DNA of 41,675 nucleotides from a virus, in IMG/VR virus record IMGVR_UViG_3300037193_002810, positions 1 to 41,675 of that record. One strand, 5' to 3'. A model generated the notes under the pieces. The model was not told the DNA's origin. It was given only the letters and a program-made list of their open reading frames with translations, and ran no database searches. Position 1 is the first letter of the stretch. Each line of letters starts with the position of its first letter. Shown here piece after piece: positions 1 through 6,103 of the stretch. The position numbers and the translations under genes are program-made.

Positions 1-141
1 CGCCAAGGCGATCCCCTCGACTCCCACGCTGACCGGCACCCACTGCTGCGTGGGGCTCTTCGGCACGCTCCACACGTCGAACCCTCCCGCCGGCGTCAGG
101 CCCGGCAGGACGACGATGAAGCGCTCCCTGGTCGGCAGGAA
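1..141. repeat. Terminal direct repeat, left copy
   Basis: The first 141 bases are identical to 41535-41675. An exact repeat of this length that lies inside a single open reading frame (the helicase) is what an assembler leaves when a circular or permuted molecule is closed. The unique sequence is therefore 41,534 bp. A genuine short terminal repeat of the virion DNA is possible, but one falling in the middle of a conserved coding frame is less likely. Confidence 0.95.
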
Positions 142-1425
142 CCACACGCCGGCCGCGGTGCGCGACCACTGCTGATCGCTCTTGTGGAACAGGTCGACGA
201 TCTCGGCGACGAGCGCACGCGGATCTTCGCGAATCGCGTCTTCGTCGATCCGCACGTCGAGATCGTCGATCGGGTCGTCGGGCAGTTCGAGCGGTTCGGC
301 GTCGTCAGCCTCCTTCGCGATCTCTTCGGCCACCTGGTCGCCGAACAGGTCGATCTGTGCCTGCAAGGTGTGCCGCGCGGTCGCGCCGACCACGTCGAGA
401 ATCAGACAGTCGGCCTTGCCGGGGTGGGTGCGCAGCCCGCGACCGGCCATCTGGATGTAGAGCCCGTCATGCAACGTCGGGCGGGCGATGACCACGACCG
501 AGGTCACGGGGAGGTCGGTGCCCTCCGTGAAAACAGCACAGTTGCACAGGAACTGGACATCTCCGGCGGTGTACTCGCGCAGCGCCTGAGCGCGCTCCTG
601 AGCCGGCGTACCCCCGTGGACCAGCCGTACCGACCGACCGTCGGCCGACAGCGCGTCGGCGATCGCCTCAGCGGCCGCCACAGTCGGCGCGAAGACGATG
701 CCCTGGCGGTCGTCGGCGTGCTCGCGGATCGCCTCCGCGATGCGCTTGGGCGCCATCGAGTCGGTGATCGCCGCACCGAGGTCGGCGTCGCGGTAGTCGC
801 CGCCAGCCTTGCGCACGCGCCGCATGTCGAGGTCCTCGACGCGCACGCGCAGCCCCCAGGGGCGCACGAGAAAGCCGTTGTCGACCATCCACATGATCGG
901 CGGGCCGGCTACGACCGTCTGCCAGACGTCCCCAAGCGAGAGCCGGTCGGAGCGCGTCAGCGTCGCCGTGACGCCCAGCACCTGAGCGCCGACCCACACC
1001 CCGTTGATCAACGTCGTGTAGCTGAGCGCCGCGGCCCGGTGGCACTCGTCGACGACGACCAACCCCACGTCGGGGATCATCCGCGCGCGACGGCCGTCGC
1101 GCGGCGCCAGGGTCTGTACCGACCCGACCACCACCGGCGCCCGCGTCTGGTTGCGTTCGGCCTTGACGATGCCGACCGGCACGTTGCTGTGTGCGCGGAT
1201 CCGGTCGGCCGCCTGCTCGACGAGTTCGGTGCGGTGCGCCATCACCACCGCGCGGCGTCCCTGTGCCGGCCCGGCCAGCCACCGTTCGATCACCTCGGCG
1301 AAGGTGGTCGTCTTCCCGCCGCCGGTCGGCAGCACCATGGCCACCGACCGGAATCCCCGCGCCCACTCGCGCTCGACACCGGCCACCAACTCCTGCTGGT
1401 ATGGCCGGAGAATCTGGCGACTCAC
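1..1425 (-). CDS. SF2 DNA helicase (DEAD/DECH type), N-terminal 475 codons
   Basis: ATP-dependent helicase of superfamily 2 (UvsW/ResIII-like), probably acting in phage replication or recombination. Visible motifs: Q-like motif RPYQQELV near residues 7-14, Walker A LPTGGGKT (32-39), DECH box VVDECHRA (124-131), motif III VTATLT (152-157), and motif VI QMAGRGLRTHPGK in the second RecA domain. The GTG start at 1425 overlaps the TGA of the upstream 70-aa gene (GTGA), indicating translational coupling. The frame continues through position 1 into 41534-41313, giving 548 aa in the closed circle, a normal length for the family. Long plus-strand frames here are antisense shadows. Confidence 0.93.
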   Translation of the reverse strand, partial: MSRQILRPYQQELVAGVEREWARGFRSVAMVLPTGGGKTTTFAEVIERWLAGPAQGRRAVVMAHRTELVEQAADRIRAHSNVPVGIVKAERNQTRAPVVVGSVQTLAPRDGRRARMIPDVGLVVVDECHRAAALSYTTLINGVWVGAQVLGVTATLTRSDRLSLGDVWQTVVAGPPIMWMVDNGFLVRPWGLRVRVEDLDMRRVRKAGGDYRDADLGAAITDSMAPKRIAEAIREHADDRQGIVFAPTVAAAEAIADALSADGRSVRLVHGGTPAQERAQALREYTAGDVQFLCNCAVFTEGTDLPVTSVVVIARPTLHDGLYIQMAGRGLRTHPGKADCLILDVVGATARHTLQAQIDLFGDQVAEEIAKEADDAEPLELPDDPIDDLDVRIDEDAIREDPRALVAEIVDLFHKSDQQWSRTAAGVWFLPTRERFIVVLPGLTPAGGFDVWSVPKSPTQQWVPVSVGVEGIALA

Positions 1426-1634
1426 GCGGCCAGACCGACGGCGCGCCGCCTGGCCTCACCGATCTTGGCGAACTGTCGCGACAGCGGCACGCCGCCATCA
1501 CGCGGATCTCCGGACCATACAGCCCACAGAATCCGCTCGTAGCCGTCCGAGTCGTCGATGCCGCGGACTACGTGGAGACCAGACCCTGCGTGCACGTGAT
1601 GCCCTGGCTCGATCATCCTCCATGCCGTCGTCAT
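1422..1634 (-). CDS. Small conserved-context protein, leaderless (70 aa)
   Basis: Unrecognised small soluble protein starting Met-Thr-Thr. The ATG at 1634 lies 7 nt after a TAGACT -10 box, so the mRNA should begin at or next to the start codon, and no Shine-Dalgarno is needed. The longer frame to 1670 would begin inside the promoter and is rejected. It overlaps the helicase start by GTGA, so it probably leads a two-gene helicase operon. The sequence contains HVHAGSGLHVV and RILWAVWSG stretches, with no transmembrane segment or known motif. Coding status rests on the promoter, the shared start pattern and the coupled stop. Confidence 0.7.
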   Translation of the reverse strand: MTTAWRMIEPGHHVHAGSGLHVVRGIDDSDGYERILWAVWSGDPRDGGVPLSRQFAKIGEARRRAVGLAA

Positions 1635-1641
1635 GCTCAGA

Positions 1642-1670
1642 AGTCTACCCGACGTGTTGAGCATTCGCAA
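1642..1670 (-). promoter_or_regulatory. Leaderless promoter P1 with shared operator half
   Basis: On the minus strand: -35 TTGCGA (1670-1665), 17 bp spacer, -10 TAGACT (1647-1642), then TCTGAGC and the ATG at 1634. The spacer ends ACGTCGGG and runs into TAG, matching the right half of the dyad seen at 8001-8018. The TAG of the -10 is also the stop codon of the gene at 1645-1863. Confidence 0.75.
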
Positions 1671-1863
1671 GCGCTGCGGCCAGACCCGGCCACGAGAGCG
1701 CGCAACACGAGGGCGGCACGTTGCCGACGTCGAGTCGCCCGCGGCACGGGCACCGCTCAGGCCGGTTGCGATGGACCCACCCGTCCCGGTCCTCCCAGCA
1801 GCGGCACGGGTACGGAGCCGATACGGCCGTTCCGGTGGCCAGCCACACTCCGGTGCGAATCAT
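1645..1863 (-). CDS. Small cysteine-rich protein, possible zinc binding (72 aa)
   Basis: Hypothetical protein with a cysteine-dense middle: CRC, then CPCRG about 18 residues later, then CC. This looks like a small zinc-binding fold, but the spacing fits no family I can name. The ATG at 1863 overlaps the TGA of the upstream gene (ATGA). A TTG five codons earlier is a possible alternative. The stop TAG lies inside the -10 box of promoter P1. Function unknown. Confidence 0.55.
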   Translation of the reverse strand: MIRTGVWLATGTAVSAPYPCRCWEDRDGWVHRNRPERCPCRGRLDVGNVPPSCCALSWPGLAAALANAQHVG

Positions 1864-2159
1864 TTCGAGGTGACCCAATCTCCGTCACGCTGTCGAATAG
1901 CGTCGACAAAACATCTGACAAAGCTGTCTCGGAGAATCTGATTCAGAACATCGAGTGGAACGACATCGAGGATCTCCGGAAGAAGATCGACGACGCCCGT
2001 GAAAATCTCGTCATCTATTTTCCGCTGAATGCGATATTGCCAGTGCCACTGCTGCTTAATTCGCTTGTCGGTCACTCTTCGGCGGGTAATCCGGTCTCCG
2101 ACCGCTTCCCATTCGCCGTATTCCACTGTCGAGAAATGCGAACTGCTATCCTCGTCCAT
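1860..2159 (-). CDS. Hypothetical protein of lower GC (99 aa)
   Basis: Start chosen at the ATG at 2159 (MDEDSSSHF), preceded by GGCGG about 5 nt upstream. The open frame extends further but enters GC-rich, probably non-coding DNA. The protein has a basic middle (ITRRRVTDKRIKQQW) and a hydrophobic helical C-terminal half (EILDVVPLDVLNQILRD). No family recognised. Its upstream half (1981-2160) is about 53% GC by my count, clearly below its neighbours, which suggests recent acquisition or relaxed selection. It is the first gene downstream of the TGACGCA repeat cluster, so those repeats could also control its promoter. Confidence 0.6.
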   Translation of the reverse strand: MDEDSSSHFSTVEYGEWEAVGDRITRRRVTDKRIKQQWHWQYRIQRKIDDEIFTGVVDLLPEILDVVPLDVLNQILRDSFVRCFVDAIRQRDGDWVTSK

Positions 2160-2279
2160 GTCAACCGCCCTAATCGGTTGGCCGGCCCGGGTTGAGCGTC
2201 GCAAGCGCTCCCCGGGCCAGATTCGTCTGTGGCCTCGAACCCTAGCACTCCCAATCCTCCCCGACTCCTCCGCCTGACG

Positions 2280-2492
2280 TGACGCACTGACGCACCACCG
2301 CGTCACCCATAGGGGTGTGACGCGTCGGTGTGTTTGCGTCAGGGTGCCGACGCATGAGTAGAAGATGATGCGTCACCTCTTGCGTCACGGTCTGACCTGC
2401 GGATTTGCAAGATCGTGACGCACCAAGTTGATCAATGCGTCACGATCTGCGTCAGGGGTGTCCGAAATGTCGCGAGTCAGGTCGGTGCGTCA
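2280..2492. repeat. Iteron-like cluster of TGACGCA repeats; candidate replication origin
   Basis: Twelve copies of TGACGCA or its complement TGCGTCA lie in 213 bp, at most one base off. TGACGCA-type: 2280-2286, 2288-2294, 2318-2324 (TGACGCG), 2348-2354 (CGACGCA), 2416-2422. TGCGTCA-type: 2299-2305 (CGCGTCA), 2335-2341, 2369-2375, 2381-2387, 2436-2442, 2448-2454, 2486-2492. The last overlaps the stop of the Prim-Pol gene. Most of 2160-2489 is gene-free. Iterons next to a Prim-Pol/AAA replication gene are typical of plasmid and phage origins, where the replication protein binds them. An operator array is the alternative. Confidence 0.7.
2410..2448. repeat. 13-bp inverted repeat inside the iteron cluster
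   Basis: Perfect arms AGATCGTGACGCA (2410-2422) and TGCGTCACGATCT (2436-2448) are separated by 13 bases that contain the palindrome TTGATCAA. Each arm carries one iteron. It could be a dimeric initiator site or a cruciform at the origin. Confidence 0.75.
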
Positions 2493-4922
2493 GGAGCTTT
2501 CGGGCGATTTGGACTTACGCCTCTCTTCCGCAAGTTTTTCGTCGATACCGGACGTAAGCAACTGCCACTCCGCGATGTCGAGCACGCCGACTCCACCCAC
2601 CGCGAGATCCGGGTTGGGCGTGAGGACGCCGTCCGCCGACTGGTTCTCGACCTCGATGATCTTGAACCGCTGCTTCCGGTACGCCACCAGGCCCCGCTCG
2701 ATAAGCAGCGCCCACGCGCGGGTAAACGCCGAATTCAAGCCAGTCCTACTGCCCTTCCAGCCGATTGCCTCACCGAGGGCATCGCGAATCTCGGCGTAGG
2801 TTTGACCGGGGACGCCGAGTGCTGCATGCATGATTTCCCACACCTTGCGGGCGCGCTTCACGTATTCGTCTTCGCGCCTTTCATCAGTGGTCGGTGCTTC
2901 GTTTCGGAATACGGCAACCGCGCTCGTATGACCTGGCTCGAATACTCCGAACTCGGTGGGAATAGGCACCTGAATAAGATCGAAGATAATCGGACGCATT
3001 TTCTCGTCGTCTTTGGATTTCGTGTTCGACACTTCGATCTGCGTGTTGGTCATCTTGACGCCGACCTCGGTTTGCAGCGCGCCGGTGATGGCAGTGCCGC
3101 CGCGACCGCGCTCACCGGCCGCGCCGTAGTGGTGCAGCAGCAGCACGCAGGCGCCGGTGGCCACGCGCAACCCGTCGAGCCGGTCGACCACCTCGCCGAG
3201 TTCGGTGTTGTCGATCTCGTTGACGCCGACGGTCATCCGAGCCTGCGTATCGCCGATCACGAGCACCGGAGCGATCTCGGCCAGCGTCGCCGTGAGCACC
3301 GGCCATTCATTGCCGGTCACCTGCACCGGACGGGGGAGGAACAACACGCCCGACGGAAACTCACGCTCGTGATGACGCTCCCACGCTTCGACGCGCCCAC
3401 CCACGCCTTCTTCGCCCTCAGCCACCAGATAAACCACGGTTCCGGCGTGCGTCCCCCGCCCGGCCCAGCCGGTACCTTCCGCGACGGCAGCCGCCAGTGA
3501 CAGCGCGATGAAGCTCTTCCCATGCCCGCTCGCGCCGTTGATCCGCGCGAGCGTGTTGCGATAGAACAGCCCATCGACGATGGGACGCAGGCGCGGTCGC
3601 GCCTTCAGGGCCTTCGCGTCGATGATCTCAGCACGCATTGCGGTCAACCGCGCGCCGACGTCTCCGGCGTCGCGCGTCTCGCGCCATCGCCGCGCCGCCT
3701 CGCGCGCGTCCTGTCTCTGGATCTCCGACCACACGTCGGCCCGCATATCGGACGGAGGCGGTGCCGGCGGGAGGCTAGGTGCCGGCGTCGTAGCCGTCGC
3801 CGGCGGCACCCCATTCACCCCACTGGACGCGGCGCCATTCCAGCCAGGCTCGATGATCGTCGGCACCCCATCGACCGCCCCGGGCTCCGGGGCCGGCGGT
3901 AAAGGGAGTGCGATCCCGGGCAACACGTCGGGGGGTGGCGGCATTTCCCTGGCCCGGCCGCCTACCTGCGCCTTCGCGCGCTCCCACTGGTTGACGATCT
4001 CGTGCTCGCCGTACCCGCCGCCGCCGGCGTTGCCGGCCGCCCAGCGCATCGCCTGCGCGTAGTGCTCGAACACCTCGGCGTGCGGCCAGCCCGCCAGGTT
4101 GGCGATCTCGACCAGCGAGCAGCCGAAGCTGAACGCCGCCTCACCGCGGCGCCCGTCAGTCAGCGACGCGTACGCGTCAACTTCTGCACGAAGTGCCGCG
4201 GTGGCGTACGCTTGGACCGAGACCGCCGGATGTGATGACCCCTCGCCCGCCCCGTGTTCCGAGCCACTCCCAAGACCCCCCGGTTGCGGTAGTCCCTCGA
4301 TCCGGCCAGCGGTAGAGACCATGTGATCCGGCGGTCGAATCATGTCCAGCAGCCACGCCGGCGGCGTGTGCGGCTTCCACCAGTCCTTATCCGGGCACAC
4401 CTCGACGTACTGCCCCTTGGCGCTGACGCTGGGTGGCGCCACCACCTGGCCGCCCTCGCCGCGCACGTCCCACCCGGGCGGGAGAGAGTGCGTGCGTCCG
4501 GCGCCGCCGCCGGCCGACTGCCGGTTGCGCACCTCGAAGTCGCGGGGCAGCGCGAACCGGTAGTGGTATCCGCCCCCGCCGGTGCGCACGTGCGGCACGT
4601 AGCCCTCTTCGTGCAGTCGGGCACCCAGGTCACCGAGCGCGGCATCGGCGGGGTCGTAGTCGAGCACCCAGAATCCCGACGGCGAGCCGGTCAGAATGCC
4701 GATGTTCTCCAGACTGGCGCCGCCGTTCCACCGACCCGGCTGGCTGGACTGCGCCGGATCCTGCCAGTTCCTGCCGATCGGGTGCTTGCCGGCCGCTTTG
4801 CACCCGGGCCGGTCGCACGAGCACCGCGTGGTGCCGGGGCGGATGAAGTGCAGGGGAATGATCCTCCATCCGCGGGCGACGTATGCCACCGCGGCGGCGT
4901 GCATGCTGTCAAACTGTGTCAT
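2490..4922 (-). CDS. Bifunctional primase-polymerase with RecA-like helicase domain
   Basis: Replication protein of about 810 aa. Residues about 5-195 form a Prim-Pol domain (archaeo-eukaryotic primase fold) with the metal-binding VLDYDP motif (Asp88, Asp90), RTGGGGYHY (113-121) and VRGEGGQVVAPPS (153-165). Cysteines around CSCDRPGC (34-41) may bind zinc. A Pro/Ala-rich linker (about 325-390) leads to a RepA/AAA_25-type ATPase: Walker A GASGHGKS (463-470), Walker B LVIGDTQ (554-560) and LLLHHYG (594-600). The C-terminus looks like a winged helix. The ATG at 4922 has GGGGAG five bases upstream; an in-frame GTG two codons earlier is too close to it. It likely primes and unwinds DNA at the adjacent iterons. 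Confidence 0.92.
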   Translation of the reverse strand: MTQFDSMHAAAVAYVARGWRIIPLHFIRPGTTRCSCDRPGCKAAGKHPIGRNWQDPAQSSQPGRWNGGASLENIGILTGSPSGFWVLDYDPADAALGDLGARLHEEGYVPHVRTGGGGYHYRFALPRDFEVRNRQSAGGGAGRTHSLPPGWDVRGEGGQVVAPPSVSAKGQYVEVCPDKDWWKPHTPPAWLLDMIRPPDHMVSTAGRIEGLPQPGGLGSGSEHGAGEGSSHPAVSVQAYATAALRAEVDAYASLTDGRRGEAAFSFGCSLVEIANLAGWPHAEVFEHYAQAMRWAAGNAGGGGYGEHEIVNQWERAKAQVGGRAREMPPPPDVLPGIALPLPPAPEPGAVDGVPTIIEPGWNGAASSGVNGVPPATATTPAPSLPPAPPPSDMRADVWSEIQRQDAREAARRWRETRDAGDVGARLTAMRAEIIDAKALKARPRLRPIVDGLFYRNTLARINGASGHGKSFIALSLAAAVAEGTGWAGRGTHAGTVVYLVAEGEEGVGGRVEAWERHHEREFPSGVLFLPRPVQVTGNEWPVLTATLAEIAPVLVIGDTQARMTVGVNEIDNTELGEVVDRLDGLRVATGACVLLLHHYGAAGERGRGGTAITGALQTEVGVKMTNTQIEVSNTKSKDDEKMRPIIFDLIQVPIPTEFGVFEPGHTSAVAVFRNEAPTTDERREDEYVKRARKVWEIMHAALGVPGQTYAEIRDALGEAIGWKGSRTGLNSAFTRAWALLIERGLVAYRKQRFKIIEVENQSADGVLTPNPDLAVGGVGVLDIAEWQLLTSGIDEKLAEERRKSKSPESS

Positions 4923-4964
4923 GTTCACTCCCCGGTGAATGCGTCGGTCGATGGTTCCCCCCGT

Positions 4965-5192
4965 TCACGCTCCATCGACCGACGCCCCCGGAGAGATCGC
5001 AGCGAAGATCGCCTCAACGGCGGAGAGTCCGTTTTCGCAGGCCATACGCAAGATCACGGATCGTCCGATGCCGGTCGGCGCCGCCGCGGCCAGAGCATCG
5101 ACGCGTTCGAGCAGCGCAGTCGGGTAGCGCACGCACACCGGCGCGCTGAGATCGCCGGAGACATCGACGGCTGTAACTTCAAGATCGCTCAT
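4965..5192 (-). CDS. Ribbon-helix-helix DNA-binding protein (75 aa)
   Basis: Small regulator with a CopG/Arc-like pattern: strand APVCVRYP (about 17-24), helix ALLERVDALAAAAP, turn, then helix GRSVILRMACENGL. RHH proteins bind DNA as dimers through the strand and usually repress transcription. The ATG at 5192 is leaderless, 7 nt after a TACTGT -10. It lies just upstream of the Prim-Pol gene and in a divergent promoter region, which suits an autoregulator or a regulator of the leaderless promoter family. No repressor of the HTH/cI kind is evident elsewhere. Function inferred from fold pattern only. Confidence 0.75.
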   Translation of the reverse strand: MSDLEVTAVDVSGDLSAPVCVRYPTALLERVDALAAAAPTGIGRSVILRMACENGLSAVEAIFAAISPGASVDGA

Positions 5193-5199
5193 GTAATAC

Positions 5200-5228
5200 A
5201 CAGTAGTTGCATGTCGTCGCCGCGTCCA
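5200..5228 (-). promoter_or_regulatory. Leaderless promoter P2 of the RHH gene
   Basis: Minus strand: -35 TGGACG (5228-5223), 17 bp spacer, -10 TACTGT (5205-5200), then GTATTAC and the ATG at 5192. It overlaps the opposing promoter P3 almost completely, so the two directions should compete for polymerase. Confidence 0.55.
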
Positions 5229-5235
5229 GTACGGT
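5207..5235 (+). promoter_or_regulatory. Leaderless promoter P3 of the rightward operon
   Basis: Plus strand: -35 TTGCAT (5207-5212), 17 bp spacer GTCGTCGCCGCGTCCAG, -10 TACGGT (5230-5235), six bases, ATG at 5242. The -10 is weaker than the TAGACT of the main family, but the geometry is the same. It interlocks with P2. Confidence 0.55.
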
Positions 5236-5241
5236 GGCCGC

Positions 5242-5556
5242 ATGACGAACAGACAACCCGACCTCCGGCGAATCAGCGGACCCTACCGCAAGGTTCCCCG
5301 GGTCTGGTGGTTCCACGCCGGCACCGTGCTGGGCGGAGTGGCGTGGTCCTACGACGACGACATGGCGTGGTGGAAGTGGGGGCTGATCGGACTGGCGCCG
5401 ACGCTCATCGCCGCCTACCGCGACTACCGGGAGCGCAACGTGCGCAAGCTGAGCCAGATCGTCGACGACACCGTTGATCTCCGGGGCAGTTCGCTGCCGG
5501 ACTGGCCCGGCTGGGACGAGATCGCCGCCGACGTCGAGCGCAGGTACGGCCGATGA
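5242..5556 (+). CDS. Small membrane protein (104 aa)
   Basis: First gene of the rightward operon. Two short hydrophobic segments, around residues 22-35 (VWWFHAGTVLGGVAWSY) and 44-59 (KWGLIGLAPTLIAAY), with acidic residues between, suggest a helical hairpin in the membrane. A charged C-terminus follows (YRDYRERNVRKL, later DEIAADVERR). The ATG has no leader. The stop overlaps the next start (ATGA). No family recognised; an early-acting membrane protein is only a guess from position. Confidence 0.7.
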   Translation: MTNRQPDLRRISGPYRKVPRVWWFHAGTVLGGVAWSYDDDMAWWKWGLIGLAPTLIAAYRDYRERNVRKLSQIVDDTVDLRGSSLPDWPGWDEIAADVERRYGR

Positions 5557-5768
5557 GGTACGAGTACCGCGCGCTCCCGGGACCGCATGATCACATCGTC
5601 GACGTCCACAATGGACAGTTCGTGGTCGCCGTACCCGAACATGAGCACGACGCCATCCCGTACGCCCTCGCCAATCTCGCGCAGCACTTCACGATCGAGG
5701 TAATCGATGGAACCGGTCATCCCGCACCAGACCCCGCCCGCGCCGCCGAACACCCGCCCGTGCGCTGA
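5553..5768 (+). CDS. Hypothetical protein (71 aa)
   Basis: Coupled to the gene before by an ATGA overlap. It begins MRYEYRALPGPHDHIVDVHN, contains a plausible beta-rich stretch with several His/Asp residues (HDHIVDVHNGQFVVAVPEHEHD), and ends in a Pro/Ala-rich tail that overlaps the next gene out of frame by 62 nt. No family recognised. Confidence 0.6.
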   Translation: MRYEYRALPGPHDHIVDVHNGQFVVAVPEHEHDAIPYALANLAQHFTIEVIDGTGHPAPDPARAAEHPPVR

Positions 5769-5955
5769 GCCGACGTGCACCGTGCGCGTCCCGACGGAGC
5801 GCCTCTGCTGCCCGCCGCACTGGGCGCGCCTGCCCGCGGACCTGCGGACCGCGATCGGCGAGGCCTACCGGGAGCGTCGCCGTCACCCGATCCCGCACCT
5901 GCGGGCGGTCGGGGCGGCGCGCCAGTGGATGAAGGCCAACCCGCCACCGCTCTGA
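5707..5955 (+). CDS. Small zinc-finger-like protein (82 aa)
   Basis: Pattern CAEPTC (19-24), then LCCPPHWARLPADLRTAIGEAYRERR. Short CxxxxC...CCxxHW proteins of this kind are common in actinophages and probably form one zinc site, but their role is not known. A GAGG lies 7 nt before the ATG at 5707. It overlaps the preceding gene in another frame; I favour both as real because the CCPPHW pattern and the Shine-Dalgarno support this one and the ATGA coupling supports the other. Confidence 0.7.
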   Translation: MEPVIPHQTPPAPPNTRPCAEPTCTVRVPTERLCCPPHWARLPADLRTAIGEAYRERRRHPIPHLRAVGAARQWMKANPPPL

Positions 5956-5961
5956 TAGACT
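5953..5961 (+). promoter_or_regulatory. Possible extended -10 promoter
   Basis: TGATAGACT is an extended -10 (TGnTAGACT) whose TGA is the stop codon of the gene before. No good -35 is present 16-18 bp upstream. Unlike the leaderless set, the next start (5995) has a normal leader with AAGGA. Confidence 0.4.
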
Positions 5962-5994
5962 GAGCCAACAGACGACTAGGTAAGGACCGACCAC

Positions 5995-6102
5995 ATGACT
6001 GACGAACCGGCGCCCGACACGCCGCGGAATCCGCTCCCCAAGCCGAAGGAGCCGGACCCGCCCAAGGAGCCTCGCGACCCGCGGGAAGACTGGTGGAACT
6101 GA
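5995..6102 (+). CDS. Tiny proline-rich acidic protein (35 aa)
   Basis: MTDEPAPDTP start, Pro/Lys/Glu repeats (PKPKEPDPPKEP) and a WWN end. The ATG at 5995 has AAGGA about 9 nt upstream, and the stop is 1 nt before the next start. It is intrinsically disordered and resembles in composition the two proline-rich peptides before the large terminase. Function unknown. Confidence 0.6.
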   Translation: MTDEPAPDTPRNPLPKPKEPDPPKEPRDPREDWWN

Positions 6103-6103
6103 C

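Noticed and set aside
184-1542. Long plus-strand open frame across the helicase region
   Set aside because: It is antisense to an SF2 helicase with all its motifs, and its product is low in hydrophobic residues with no domain.
2280-2492. CRISPR array
   Set aside because: Repeats are only 7 bp, in both orientations and irregularly spaced, so they are iterons or operators.
2415-3500. Plus-strand open frame beginning in the iteron cluster
   Set aside because: Antisense to the RecA-like domain of the Prim-Pol gene; no domain in its product.
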